DNA of 64,000 nucleotides from an uncultured Verrucomicrobiales bacterium (GCA_937891465.1 CALAHF010000017.1:1-64000); one strand, 5' to 3'. Positions 1 through 8,031 are shown, counted from the first letter of the stretch. Program-made: numbers and translations. The notes: generated by a model not told the origin, from the letters alone.

Positions 1-176
1 CGGCAATTTCCCGCTTCAGGCGTCCAGGCGTCCAGGCGTCCAGGCGTCCAGGCGTAGACGCAACTGACCTCCACTTCGAAATCCTCCGCTACTTCTGGAA
101 CCGGACGACCGGCTCCCACCAGCTCAATTATTTGAGCCTTAAACTCAGGAGTGTATTGTTTTCTGATCTTTTTCAT
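1..176 (-). CDS. IS3-type transposase OrfA, N-terminal part (runs off the window)
   Basis: The leftward frame opens with an ATG at 176 and begins MKKIRKQYTPEFKAQIIELV, the usual start of the small helix-turn-helix protein (OrfA) of IS3-family insertion sequences, which binds the element ends before the DDE integrase OrfB acts. Helix-turn-helix residues run to about residue 45 (VPEVAEDFEV then a short link to VYAW). After that the frame enters an 8-bp tandem repeat, which turns the protein into repeated TPGRLDAW units, and it leaves the window without a stop. The repeat is probably an expansion inside an old copy, so the gene may be dead. The neighbouring 900 bases look like insertion debris. 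Family call from motif memory only. Confidence 0.65.
   Translation of the reverse strand, partial: MKKIRKQYTPEFKAQIIELVGAGRPVPEVAEDFEVEVSCVYAWTPGRLDAWTPEAGNC
18..55. repeat. 8-bp tandem repeat AGGCGTCC, four full copies plus a partial
   Basis: Bases 18-49 are four exact copies of AGGCGTCC, followed by AGGCGT. The array lies inside the transposase OrfA frame. Each copy shifts the reading frame because 8 is not a multiple of 3, so copy number decides which frame follows. Confidence 0.9.
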
Positions 177-278
177 CTGTGGCTTATTCGCTTATCACGT
201 GGTCCAACAATTTAACGCACTTCACTGGTCACGAACGAAAGTAAGCCATTAAACTGCTCAAAAAGCAGCGAGAGCTGA

Positions 279-548
279 ATTGAGCCGAGGGCCACCAACA
301 CCGGTGAGAATATCCGTTTCACCAAATCTATGTGCGAAGAAAATGGCATCGAAGTAAAACGGGCGATCATGGTTTCAAAACCGAATATGAATCGTCGTGG
401 TTTCGCGACTTTTCAGCAGTATTGGCCCGAGCTTGAGGTTTTCTGTAGCGCACCGGACACCCACTTTCTTCACCGCCCTGCTCCCAGACATCGGCCTGAA
501 GATGTGGTCTCCCAGATCGTTGGTGACCTTCAACGGATCATTGAATAG
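279..548 (+). pseudogene. DUF218 (YdcF/SanA-type) protein, C-terminal fragment
   Basis: Codons from 279 read EPRATNTGENIRFTKSMCEE, then AIMVSKPNMNRRGFATF, and end near VGDLQRIIE. This matches the C-terminal half of DUF218 proteins (YdcF family, substrate not firmly known), whose hallmarks are E..(S/A)TNTGEN and a VTKP.M.RR strand. A TGA at 276-278 closes the frame immediately upstream and no N-terminal half with the first Rossmann strand is visible. The piece is therefore a remnant, not a gene. It sits next to the transposase fragment, which fits truncation by an insertion or deletion. An ATG at 330 exists but would drop the TNTGEN motif. Confidence 0.65.
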
Positions 549-848
549 CCGAAGTCCGGCTTTCAAGCGGAACAGAAGATTTCGGACGTTGTGTTCTCAG
601 CCTAAGAAGAATTGATCCAGTGCGGATAGACCAGTCATATGATGTGAAATTTCATATCAGAAAAGTGCATTCCCATTGCCGTATCTGGCCAGTTATCATT
701 CCCTGCCACTCCCTGCCACGCCGACCAGCTTACCTTAAGAACAAACAGCCCGCCTGAATTCGATTCGTGACACGAAAGTGCCTCCAAGACCTTTGCCTCG
801 AAAGAGTGATGGGAGTCAAATCATTAATGATAAATACCTTACAACGGG
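549..848. other. Non-coding stretch without recognisable gene
   Basis: No frame here has a recognisable protein. There is a short direct duplication (CCCTGCCACT/CCCTGCCACG, 704-723) and an imperfect palindrome around 643-660 (GATGTGAAATTTCATATC). It looks like decayed accessory DNA between the DUF218 fragment and the tRNA-like structure. Confidence 0.5.
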
Positions 849-923
849 TAATTCGGTTGAATTTGAACCAACAACCTAGAGATTTTGAGTCTCGTTTATC
901 CACTCAGGGAGATAAACGAAATT
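849..923 (-). tRNA. tRNA-like structure with anticodon CAA (Leu), probably degenerate
   Basis: Read leftward, these 75 bases fold in a class I tRNA plan. The acceptor halves are 917-923 and 849-855 (five of seven pair). The D-arm is 895-916. The anticodon arm has loop CTCAAAA at 883-889 on a 4-bp GAGA/TCTC stem. A 5-nt variable region follows, then a T-arm with loop TTCAAAT. The anticodon would be CAA, leucine. Bacterial tRNA-Leu has a long variable arm, which is missing; no CCA is encoded and the acceptor has two mismatches. It may be a decayed or mobile-element tRNA, or chance. A covariance-model score would decide. Confidence 0.35.
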
Positions 924-1083
924 TTCTATACTCATTTTCTATACTGATGCTGCAAATTTGAGCGCAAGTGAGCCAAATTGAAGTTTCAAAGAGAGGTCGG
1001 AAAACCACAGGAATCAGATGCAGCCCAATGCCATAAACCCCTCTAAATAAGTGAGTTAAAAAACCATTTTCTGAAGTAAAAAA

Positions 1084-1158
1084 TGGTACAGGAAGAGGGA
1101 TTTGAACCCCCGACCGCCTCGGTGTAAACGAGATGCTCTACCGCTGAGCTATTCCTGC
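1084..1158 (-). tRNA. tRNA-Val (anticodon TAC)
   Basis: The leftward sequence folds as a full cloverleaf. The acceptor is GCAGGAA with TTCCTGT, and the D-arm contains TAGCTCAGCGGTAGAGC. The anticodon loop TTTACAC sits on a TCTCG/CGAGG stem, giving anticodon TAC, and the T-loop is TTCAAAT. A CCA end is encoded (TGG at 1084-1086 on the + strand). The first acceptor pair is a G-U wobble. It lies just downstream, in its own orientation, of nothing transcribed the same way, and marks the edge of the decayed zone, which makes it a plausible past integration site. Confidence 0.95.
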
Positions 1159-1278
1159 ATTTTTCGGTGGGTCGGATTATACATCGGATTTTTCGGGCAT
1201 CAAGGGCGTTCAATCTATAAATGTCGAGTTTTTGCACGACGCGTTGACTTCGAAGGAGAAAAATCTCATTCTAATTTT

Positions 1279-2100
1279 ATGAAAATGCTCCTTTTTACCC
1301 TCATTTTGGCAAGCACTCCTGCTTTCTCCAAAGAACCCGCCACCGAGAATCTGAAAACGAAAAATCTGGTCGCGTGGTGTATTGTGCCGTTCGACGCGTC
1401 TAAACGAGGCCCCGCTGAAAGAGCCGAAATGCTTACGGAGCTTGGGATTAAGCGCTGTGCGTATGATTGGCGGAAAGAACACGTGCCGGAATTCGAACAG
1501 GAAATTCTCGAATATAAAAAGCACGGAATCGAATTCTTCGCGTTTTGGGGGCAACATGAGAATGCGTTCGCACTTTTTGAAAAATACGATCTTCATCCGC
1601 AAATTTGGCTGACGCTTCGGGATCCTGGCGAAGGTTCGGAAGAAGAAAAAATTGCCAAAGCTGCCGAATCTTTAATGTCACTTGCAGAAAAGACAGCGAA
1701 AATGGGCTGTACACTCGGGCTCTACAATCACGGCGGCTGGGGCGGAGAACCGGAAAATTTGGTCGCGGTCTGCAAAAAACTTTACCAGCAAGGCCACGAA
1801 AACGTCGGCATCGTCTACAACTGGCATCACGGTCATGAGCATATCGGTGACTGGGCGGAATCTCTCGCGCTGATGAAGCCGTTTCTCCACTGCCTAAACC
1901 TCAACGGAATGAATCCCAATGCGGAACCCAAAATTCTTGCGCTTGGAACAGGAAAACATGAAGCAGCAATGCTCAAGACTCTGATCGAAAGCGGTTACGA
2001 CGGTCCGATCGGAATTCTTGATCACCAGAATCAGCTCGATTCAAAAATCGCGCTTCAGGCTAATTTGGATGGACTGGCGGCTTTGAAGAAAGAAAAATAG
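1279..2100 (+). CDS. Secreted sugar phosphate isomerase/epimerase-like TIM-barrel protein
   Basis: The 273-residue product starts MKMLLFTLILASTPAFS, a clear Sec signal peptide, and then looks like the xylose isomerase-like TIM barrel (AP-endonuclease 2 / sugar phosphate isomerase/epimerase superfamily). Visible barrel landmarks are LGIKRCAYDW, GIEFFAFWG, LGLYNHGGWGG and HCLNLNGMNP, strands that carry the usual His and Asn side chains. The substrate cannot be told; secreted relatives are common in Verrucomicrobia and Planctomycetes. The frame is open upstream across tRNA-Val, but ATG 1279 is chosen because the signal peptide begins there. It converges with the metalloprotease gene, leaving four bases between them. 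Confidence 0.75.
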   Translation: MKMLLFTLILASTPAFSKEPATENLKTKNLVAWCIVPFDASKRGPAERAEMLTELGIKRCAYDWRKEHVPEFEQEILEYKKHGIEFFAFWGQHENAFALFEKYDLHPQIWLTLRDPGEGSEEEKIAKAAESLMSLAEKTAKMGCTLGLYNHGGWGGEPENLVAVCKKLYQQGHENVGIVYNWHHGHEHIGDWAESLALMKPFLHCLNLNGMNPNAEPKILALGTGKHEAAMLKTLIESGYDGPIGILDHQNQLDSKIALQANLDGLAALKKEK

Positions 2101-2104
2101 AACC

Positions 2105-2824
2105 TCACTTTTTCTTCGTGGCAGCTCCCCAAATTTTCTCGAGCTCAGTAAATAATGCGGGGTCGTGTTCTTTCAGTTCAGCGCGGACAAACGGATAAAA
2201 ATCGTTCGTTCCAAAATACGCTTCCGTCGCTTCCGCAAAATATTCTTTGTGATTCGACAACGCGTAATGGCGACGTTTCCCGCCTTTCACAAAAAGCACC
2301 TCTTTGTATTGCCCCTGCAACTGCGCCCGGGCAAAAGCCTTTTTGATCGGAGGAAACTCAAAATCCAACACCTGATCGTGATACCCGTGAGCGAGTTCAT
2401 GTAGTATCATGCTTGGTTGAACAAAAGCGTGATCCGGATTCGCATACGTTGAAGCTCGCGAAACGTGCACGCATTTTGCGAGTGAAGCTTCATGCCCGTT
2501 ATCGACCAGCCACCCTTTGCTGGGATGATACTGCGCCCCTTTTAAATTTGGGTGTTCATCGACGACGATGACAACTTTCCGCATTTCACCGAGCTGCTTC
2601 TCCGGCATCAGAATGGAGATCCGCGTGAGATCTGCTCCCAACAACGCGATCGCCGTCTTACCGACTTTTTCGTAAAGGTCCCCACCATCAAGCAGCCGTT
2701 TGTCGACCCGAACGGTCCAACCGTTCACATTCTGAGTCTCCCGTGGGATCACAACCGCCTCTTTTTCCTGCCCACAAACAGGAATTGCCAAAACTGCGAT
2801 CAAGGAACAAATCAGGTATTTCAT
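2105..2824 (-). CDS. Secreted zinc metallopeptidase (HEXXH, gluzincin-like)
   Basis: The 239-residue protein has a signal peptide (MKYLICSLIAVLAIPVCG) and a zinc site HELAHGYHD at residues 142-150. A later EYFAEATEAYFG at about 194-205 would give the third, glutamate ligand as in gluzincins, and the second Glu of the motif would activate water. I do not recognise the exact family; compact anthrax lethal factor-like or Pro-Pro endopeptidase-type peptidases are similar in plan. Its ATG overlaps the TGA of the upstream sulfatase (ATGA at 2821-2824), so translation is probably coupled. That suggests both act together on exported material, for example a sulfated glycoprotein (inference). Confidence 0.7.
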   Translation of the reverse strand: MKYLICSLIAVLAIPVCGQEKEAVVIPRETQNVNGWTVRVDKRLLDGGDLYEKVGKTAIALLGADLTRISILMPEKQLGEMRKVVIVVDEHPNLKGAQYHPSKGWLVDNGHEASLAKCVHVSRASTYANPDHAFVQPSMILHELAHGYHDQVLDFEFPPIKKAFARAQLQGQYKEVLFVKGGKRRHYALSNHKEYFAEATEAYFGTNDFYPFVRAELKEHDPALFTELEKIWGAATKKK

Positions 2825-4293
2825 TCCTCAATCTTGAACGTGTCCCGCAATTTTTCCAATTCCTGCATCATGCGGTGTTGCTCTTCAGAGATCGTTTCGT
2901 CTTCGAACAAGCTTTCCAGCTCGAGCGGATCGTTGTCCAAATCGTAAAACTCCCAGGCATCCAGCTTTGGATCAGGGAAACGGATCAGTTTGAATCGCCC
3001 GTCGGTCACTCCGAAATGAATCGGTACGCCGTGGCCACCCGCTTCGTAGTAGTGATAATAATGAGTTTTCCGCCAATCGGCCGGCGAATTTCCTTCTAAA
3101 ATCGGGACGAGCGATTTCCCCTGCATATCATCCGGAATCGGGGCTCCGGCGACATCGAGAAAGGTTTCGGCAAAATCGAGATTCGAAACCAAATCGCGAT
3201 TGTTCACTTTTCCCGGAGCGACGCGTCCCGTCCAACGAACCATCAGCGGCGTGCGAAAGCTCTCCTCATACATCCAACGCTTGTCGAACCAGCCGTGTTC
3301 CCCGAGATAGAATCCCTGATCCGCGCTGTAAATCACGACCGTATTTTTCGCCAAATCGTTGTCATCGAGATACTTCAACAGTCGGCCCACGTTTTCATCA
3401 ACCGCGCGCACGCAGCGAAGGTAGTTTTTGATATAACGCTGATAATGCCAGCGCGTCCGCTCTTTTCCGCGCAGATCCGCTTTCAAAAAAGCCTCATTGC
3501 GCGGACGAAAATGGCCATCAAAAACCGCGAACTGCTCGGAGGTGAACTTGCTAGAATATTTGATCATCAAACGCGGGTCGCCAATGTGATCTGCGATTCC
3601 CATTTTATGCTGCGAAGCTGCCTTGGAACGCCCTGAATAATCATCAAATAGCGTCGGTGGCTCGGGAACCTCCACATCATCAAGCCATTCCAAATGCCGC
3701 AGCGCCGGCTCCCAACGACCATGCGGAGCTTTGTGCTGACTCATCAGAAAAAACGGCTTCTCTTTATCCCGATTTTCCAGCCAATCGATCGACCGATCCG
3801 TAATGATATCCGTCGTGTAGCCTTCATGCGCCACCATTTCCCCATTCGTAAGCAGCACGGGATTGTAATACTGCCCCTGCCCTTTCAGGACTTCAAAATG
3901 ATCAAATCCCGTTGGCACAGACTTCAAATGCCACTTCCCGACAACCGCTGTCTGATACCCCGCTTTTTGCAACAATTTAGGAGCCGTTTGCTGCGAGCCA
4001 TCAAACGTGTCGCCGTTCACCTGAAAACCGTTCAGGTGAGAATATTTCCCCGTCAAAACCACCGCGCGGGACGGACCGCAAATCGAATTCGTCACGTAGC
4101 ACTTTCGAAAAAGCATCCCTTCCGCCGCAATGCGATCCAAGTTCGGAGTCGGCGCAATTTCCGCCAGCGGCCCGCCATAGGCTGAAATCGCCTGCGTTGC
4201 GTGATCATCCGTGAACATGAAAAGGATGTTCGGTCGTTCCGCCGCAGAAACGGAAAACGCCAGACAAGTCGCCAGCAGAAGAAAAATTCGCAT
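2821..4293 (-). CDS. Secreted FGly-type sulfatase
   Basis: The 490-residue product has a signal peptide (MRIFLLLATCLAFSVSAA) and the alkaline phosphatase-like sulfatase fold. The metal motif is FTDDH (27-31), and the active-site signature CGPSR has Cys72, the residue converted to formylglycine in this family. Later landmarks are GKWHLKSVP, YSADQGFYLGEHGWFDKRW and a C-terminal DLDNDPLE. It would hydrolyse sulfate esters, most likely of polysaccharide or host/algal glycans; the substrate is unknown. ATG 4293 is preferred over a TTG at 4305 because the signal peptide starts there. Family maturation needs a formylglycine-generating enzyme; an FGE-like domain occurs at 34.7 kb. Its leader carries a dispersed palindrome. 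Confidence 0.92.
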   Translation of the reverse strand: MRIFLLLATCLAFSVSAAERPNILFMFTDDHATQAISAYGGPLAEIAPTPNLDRIAAEGMLFRKCYVTNSICGPSRAVVLTGKYSHLNGFQVNGDTFDGSQQTAPKLLQKAGYQTAVVGKWHLKSVPTGFDHFEVLKGQGQYYNPVLLTNGEMVAHEGYTTDIITDRSIDWLENRDKEKPFFLMSQHKAPHGRWEPALRHLEWLDDVEVPEPPTLFDDYSGRSKAASQHKMGIADHIGDPRLMIKYSSKFTSEQFAVFDGHFRPRNEAFLKADLRGKERTRWHYQRYIKNYLRCVRAVDENVGRLLKYLDDNDLAKNTVVIYSADQGFYLGEHGWFDKRWMYEESFRTPLMVRWTGRVAPGKVNNRDLVSNLDFAETFLDVAGAPIPDDMQGKSLVPILEGNSPADWRKTHYYHYYEAGGHGVPIHFGVTDGRFKLIRFPDPKLDAWEFYDLDNDPLELESLFEDETISEEQHRMMQELEKLRDTFKIEE

Positions 4294-4297
4294 CCAA

Positions 4298-4373
4298 CGA
4301 ACCAACCCTATTGATTTGACGAATCAACCCTGTCTGATCGTGCGAGGCTTTCGAAAAGACCCTGTTGGATCGA
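4298..4373. repeat. Dispersed palindrome family, copy A (upstream of sulfatase)
   Basis: Contains CGAACCAACCCTATTGAT, then GAATCAACCCTGTCTGATCG, then a third half-site GACCCTGTTGGATCG (4359-4373). The three half-sites are direct repeats, not inverted. The stretch 4298-4340 read leftward resembles the copy at 57916-57958 closely. It begins five bases from the sulfatase ATG. Confidence 0.8.
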
Positions 4374-4429
4374 AAATTCTCTGCATTTTATAATCGCGAA
4401 TCGCTCCGTTTTGCGGCAAAACTACTCCG

Positions 4430-5263
4430 ATGCCCATCACGCAGCTCATTCTAAAACCCACGTTTCCATTGAACAAAACGGAAATCAGCGAGCGAAGCCG
4501 TAAAGTGAAATTGAGCCATCCGCTCACATGGATTTCATTTGGTGGAGGCGCGATCTTGCCATTTCTCGTTACCAGCAATCTCCCTGCAGCGATTTTTGGG
4601 GCTTTTATTGGCCTAGGGATTGCCGGGGTCGCGATGTCTGCGTTTTGGCAGGGCCGCCACGCAAGAATCGAGGCTCAGGTCGTTGAAGAAATGATCTCCG
4701 AAAGCAATGCTGAACAGGACCGGAAACTGAGCAAGATTGTTGCGCAATACCGCTCGCGTGGTCTCCACCAATACGCCGCCGCGCTCGGAAAATTTCTGCT
4801 CTTAAAGAAAGGGATCGAAAAGCGATTGCACCCTGACGGAAAAGTCACCCAAACCAGCGAGCAAATCGAACGACTCGTCGATACGCTTTGTGCCAGCGTT
4901 TGCCGTGAATTCGACAAGGTCAGCCTGCTCGATACTCGGCTGGGAGATGTCCTAATTTCTGGGAACACGAAAGCGCTCGAAAAACTTCAATCCGAACGGA
5001 CTCAGGTTCTAGAATCGATCATGACGGCCTACGCCACGCTTTACCAAAGTCTGGAATCTGTGGTTGATTATGACAATTCCGGCGAGCTGGTTCCTGAGAT
5101 AAAAACTGGCCAACCTCAGCAAGAAACCAACCTGGAAGACACCGTCGAGAGCCTGAAGGCGGAAATCGAGATGGCACGGCGGATTCGAGACCGATTATCG
5201 ATTCCTGAGGCCGATGAAAACGACGCCGATTTCGAGGTTTTTGATCAGGGATCAGAAAGGTGA
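4430..5263 (+). CDS. Hypothetical membrane protein with coiled-coil tail
   Basis: I do not recognise this 277-residue protein. Residues about 35-72 hold two hydrophobic stretches (WISFGGGAILPFLV and IFGAFIGLGIAGVAMSAFW) that look like a membrane hairpin. The rest is charged and helical, with a likely coiled coil (KALEKLQSERTQVLESIM, then LEDTVESLKAEIEMARRI) and an acidic C-terminus. The plan suggests an inner-membrane anchored cytoplasmic helical domain, possibly a scaffold. It stands alone between the divergent sulfatase and the rplM promoter, transcribed in the same direction as rplM, about 140 bases upstream of it. Codon use resembles the neighbours. Function unknown. Confidence 0.7.
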   Translation: MPITQLILKPTFPLNKTEISERSRKVKLSHPLTWISFGGGAILPFLVTSNLPAAIFGAFIGLGIAGVAMSAFWQGRHARIEAQVVEEMISESNAEQDRKLSKIVAQYRSRGLHQYAAALGKFLLLKKGIEKRLHPDGKVTQTSEQIERLVDTLCASVCREFDKVSLLDTRLGDVLISGNTKALEKLQSERTQVLESIMTAYATLYQSLESVVDYDNSGELVPEIKTGQPQQETNLEDTVESLKAEIEMARRIRDRLSIPEADENDADFEVFDQGSER

Positions 5264-5282
5264 AAAGCCTAATTTCTATGTG

Positions 5283-5310
5283 TTGACATCATCGGTTTCC
5301 CTCCTAGATT
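5283..5310 (+). promoter_or_regulatory. Probable sigma-70 promoter of rplM-rpsI
   Basis: TTGACA at 5283-5288, a 16-bp spacer and TAGATT at 5305-5310 form a near-consensus housekeeping promoter about 100 bases before rplM. No other strong match lies between 5264 and 5407. Confidence 0.55.
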
Positions 5311-5406
5311 CCCCGTCCTCGCAGCAGCCGCGCACTTTTCAGGTGAGAAACGCCTCGAAATACAAACAAAACCCGCGCAAAACAAGGCCGCCAGAGGATT
5401 GGATAG

Positions 5407-5835
5407 ATGAAAACTTTCTCCGCAAAAGCAGAAGAAATCGAACGTAAATGGCACGTGATCGACGCCAAGGGTAAAATCCTTGGTGAAGTCGCTGTGGCAG
5501 CTGCACGTTTGCTCCGTGGCAAGCACAAGGCAATTTTCACCCCACATTGTGATACTGGCGACCATGTGGTCGTCATCAATTGCGAAAAGGTGGTTGTTTC
5601 CGGTAAAAAGGAAGAGCAGAAAATTTACACCACTTTCTCCGGCTACGTCGGTGGTCAGAAGCGTGAAAGCGTTCGTGCCCTCCGTGAGCGTCGCCCGGAG
5701 CTGATCGTTGAGCGTGCTGTTAAAGGCATGGTTCCTCACAACCGCCTCGGTGCTCAGATTGTTTCCAAGCTGAAAGTATATGCTGGTACAGAACATCCGC
5801 ACGAAGCACAGGATCCAAAGCCCTTCGAAATCTAG
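5407..5835 (+). CDS. rplM: 50S ribosomal protein L13
   Basis: The 142-residue protein has the L13 plan: the [20 protein letters not shown] start, [20 protein letters not shown], the [10 protein letters not shown] loop, and [12 protein letters not shown] near the C-terminus. L13 is an early-assembly 50S protein that binds 23S rRNA. Length is the family's usual 140-150. A GAGG ribosome-binding site lies about 10 bases before the ATG. It is followed after 48 bases by rpsI, the conserved L13-S9 operon of bacteria. Codon use is that of a strongly expressed gene (CGT/CGC, AAG). Confidence 0.97.
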   Translation: MKTFSAKAEEIERKWHVIDAKGKILGEVAVAAARLLRGKHKAIFTPHCDTGDHVVVINCEKVVVSGKKEEQKIYTTFSGYVGGQKRESVRALRERRPELIVERAVKGMVPHNRLGAQIVSKLKVYAGTEHPHEAQDPKPFEI

Positions 5836-5883
5836 TCGTCATCACCGACGGTTTATTTTTCTCGACCTTTTTAAAAATAGAAC

Positions 5884-6273
5884 ATGAGCGAATCAATTTG
5901 CACCACAGGACGCCGCAAGACAGCGGTTGCCCGCGTCACCATGACTCCAGGGTCAGGTGAAATCACTATCAACAAGCGTCAGTTTGAGGAATTTTTCCCA
6001 ACCATCTCGCTTCAGAATCAGGTTTTGGCTCCCTTCGCGGCAGTCAACGAAATGAAGAAGTGGGACCTCACTGTTATCACTAACGGTGGTGGAGTTACAG
6101 CTCAAGTCGGTGCGGTCCGTCTCGGAATCGCCCGTGGCTTGCTGATTCACAACTCAGAGTATCGCGAAGCACTTCGTGCTGAAGACCACCTCACCCGTGA
6201 TGCACGTAAGAAAGAGCGGAAAAAAGCGGGTCAGCCCGGCGCACGTAAGCGTTTCCAGTTCTCGAAACGATAA
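5884..6273 (+). CDS. rpsI: 30S ribosomal protein S9
   Basis: The 129-residue protein carries the S9 hallmarks TGRRKTAVARV at the start, GGGVTAQVGAVRLGIARGL in the middle, and the basic tail ending in RFQFSKR. In the family the tail reaches the decoding centre and contacts P-site tRNA. It is second in the rplM-rpsI operon. Seven bases after the TAA a dispersed palindrome begins (6281-6330), followed directly by a strong intrinsic terminator, so the element is part of the operon's 3' untranslated region. Confidence 0.97.
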   Translation: MSESICTTGRRKTAVARVTMTPGSGEITINKRQFEEFFPTISLQNQVLAPFAAVNEMKKWDLTVITNGGGVTAQVGAVRLGIARGLLIHNSEYREALRAEDHLTRDARKKERKKAGQPGARKRFQFSKR

Positions 6274-6280
6274 TTTTCGT

Positions 6281-6330
6281 TTTCACGAATCAATAGGGTC
6301 AGTTCATCGAATCAACCCTATTGGATCGAA
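6281..6330. repeat. Dispersed palindrome family, copy B (rpsI 3' UTR)
   Basis: Starts with the edge sequence TTTCACGAATCAATAGGGT. The perfect arms CAATAGGGT (6291-6299) and ACCCTATTG (6315-6323) enclose 15 bases. Imperfect complementarity extends outward to the ends (ACGAAT against GATCGAA). The element abuts the rpsI terminator. Confidence 0.85.
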
Positions 6331-6360
6331 GAGCACGGGTTTTTAGCCCGTGCTTTTTTG
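6331..6360 (+). terminator. Intrinsic terminator of rplM-rpsI
   Basis: GAGCACGGG, loop TTTTTAG, CCCGTGC, then six T. The stem GCACGGG/CCCGTGC is perfect and is followed by a T-run on the + strand. Confidence 0.9.
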
Positions 6361-6377
6361 TGTCTGTCCATAATCTC

Positions 6378-7631
6378 ATGAATTCCGATTCCGACACCGA
6401 TTCTAATTTTGATCTCGTCGTCATCGGCGGCGGTGCGGCTGGATTTTTTGCGGCAATCACCTGCACGGAGCTTTCGGAGAAACCTCGACGGATTTTGATT
6501 CTGGAAAAAGGATCAGACGTTCTTCAAAAAGTGAAGATTTCCGGAGGCGGGCGTTGCAACGTGACGCACGATTGCCACGACCCCCGTGAGTTTGCGAAGA
6601 ATTACCCACGAGGTCAGAAGGCTCTGCCAGGACCGCTTCACCGGTGGAACGCAGGCGATATGATCGATTGGCTAGAGCAGCGCGGGATTGAGCTGAAAAC
6701 CGAGGCCGACGGCCGGATGTTTCCGATAACGGATAGCTCGCAGACAATCATCGATTGCTTTTTAGGCGAAGCTCGAATGCACAATATCGAAATCCGCTGT
6801 CGAACCGAAGTTTCCGAGGTCACACACGATGGCAGCCGTTTCAAAATTGCTTTGAAATCGGACGTAACGCTTGCTTCGAAAAACGTGCTCATCGCAACCG
6901 GGGGAGTGCGAACGCCTTCTGGCGGAAATTTTGCGAAGTCATTCGGCCATTCCGTGGAACCGGCGGCCCCTTCCCTGTTTACGTTTAAGATTCGCGATCC
7001 TCGACTAGATGGCTTGGCCGGAATTTCCGTACCGGTGGGAGTTGCCCGAATTCCTGATCTGAAATTGGAGAATTCCGGCCCGATTTTGATCACCCATTGG
7101 GGACTCAGCGGTCCGGGGATCCTGAAACTGTCCTCAAAAGTCGCTCGTGATCTTCAATCACGAAATTACCAGTTTCGGGTTCAGATTTCATGGACGGGAA
7201 ATCAATCCCGAGCCGAAATTTCGGACACGTTTTCAGCCATTCGCGACTCTTCAGGTCGCCAGCAAATCCAAAGCCACAGCCAATTTTCTATTCCCGGCCG
7301 TTTATGGAAACGCCTTTGCGAAGCAGCTCAGATCGATGCGTCCACGAAATGGGGAAACGTCACAAAATCGCAGACCGCCGCCCTGATTGACCAATTGATT
7401 TCCAGCGAGTTCCAAGTCGACGGCAAAAGCATGAACAAAGATGAATTCGTAACCTGCGGCGGCATCACGGTCAAAGAAGTCGATTTCAAAACGATGCAAA
7501 GTCGCCTCCAACTGGGCCTCTATTTCGCCGGCGAAGTGCTCGATATCGACGGCGTGACCGGCGGGTTTAACTTTCAGTCGGCGTGGACGACCGGTCGAAT
7601 TTGTGGGGAAAGCGTTGCAGTGAAATTATGA
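6378..7631 (+). CDS. NAD(P)/FAD-dependent oxidoreductase, HI0933/YhiN family
   Basis: The 417-residue flavoprotein begins with a dinucleotide-binding motif, VVIGGGAAGFFAA (residues 14-26). The HI0933 (BaiN/YhiN-like) signature KVKISGGGRCNVTH follows, then GRMFPITDSSQ, and a second nucleotide strand NVLIATGG. The end reads LYFAGEVLDIDGVTGGFNFQ, the FAD-binding closure of this family. It is a cytoplasmic oxidoreductase; the physiological substrate is not established. ATG 6378 is chosen because the longer frame would begin in the rpsI terminator. It converges with acpS, leaving six bases. Length and motifs look complete. Confidence 0.9.
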   Translation: MNSDSDTDSNFDLVVIGGGAAGFFAAITCTELSEKPRRILILEKGSDVLQKVKISGGGRCNVTHDCHDPREFAKNYPRGQKALPGPLHRWNAGDMIDWLEQRGIELKTEADGRMFPITDSSQTIIDCFLGEARMHNIEIRCRTEVSEVTHDGSRFKIALKSDVTLASKNVLIATGGVRTPSGGNFAKSFGHSVEPAAPSLFTFKIRDPRLDGLAGISVPVGVARIPDLKLENSGPILITHWGLSGPGILKLSSKVARDLQSRNYQFRVQISWTGNQSRAEISDTFSAIRDSSGRQQIQSHSQFSIPGRLWKRLCEAAQIDASTKWGNVTKSQTAALIDQLISSEFQVDGKSMNKDEFVTCGGITVKEVDFKTMQSRLQLGLYFAGEVLDIDGVTGGFNFQSAWTTGRICGESVAVKL

Positions 7632-7637
7632 AGTGCT

Positions 7638-8021
7638 TCACCCACAAATCGCCATCGCATTCGCCGCGGCGTAATCATCAGCGTGGCTCAGGCTAATTTT
7701 TATCTCGGTGATCCCATTTTTTGCGGCAAATTCTGCGCCATCGCCAGTCAATACCACGTGGGGGCCGCCTTCTGGGCTGCGAAGGATTTCCATATCCGCC
7801 CAGCCAAGGTGTTCGCCAATGCCAGTGCCAAATGATTTGGCGATGGCTTCTTTGGCTGCGAATCGAGCCGCATAATGGCGCGCGGGAAATTTCATTTTAT
7901 CGCAATATGCCCGTTCTGACGGGGCGAAAACGCGATCTAAAAAACGATCACCAAACCGCTCGATGGAATCATCGATCCGCGCAGTTTCGACGATGTCGAT
8001 GCCTATTCCAAAAATCTGCAT
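7638..8021 (-). CDS. acpS: Holo-[acyl-carrier-protein] synthase
   Basis: The 127-residue enzyme moves 4'-phosphopantetheine from CoA to apo-acyl carrier protein, switching on fatty acid synthesis. The AcpS motifs are present: GIGIDIVETARI (5-16) with the Mg-binding Asp9, and RFAAKEAIAKSFGTG with Glu58. The end carries IKISLSHADDYAAANAM. Length is usual for the family. The start codon is ATG at 8021. A zinc-ribbon membrane protein gene ends just upstream (8032), transcribed the same way, so the two may share a transcript. Confidence 0.95.
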   Translation of the reverse strand: MQIFGIGIDIVETARIDDSIERFGDRFLDRVFAPSERAYCDKMKFPARHYAARFAAKEAIAKSFGTGIGEHLGWADMEILRSPEGGPHVVLTGDGAEFAAKNGITEIKISLSHADDYAAANAMAICG

Positions 8022-8031
8022 AATCGATGTT

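Noticed and set aside
1102..1278. Longer start for the TIM-barrel protein inside tRNA-Val
   Set aside because: The tRNA is well supported and the signal peptide starts at 1279.
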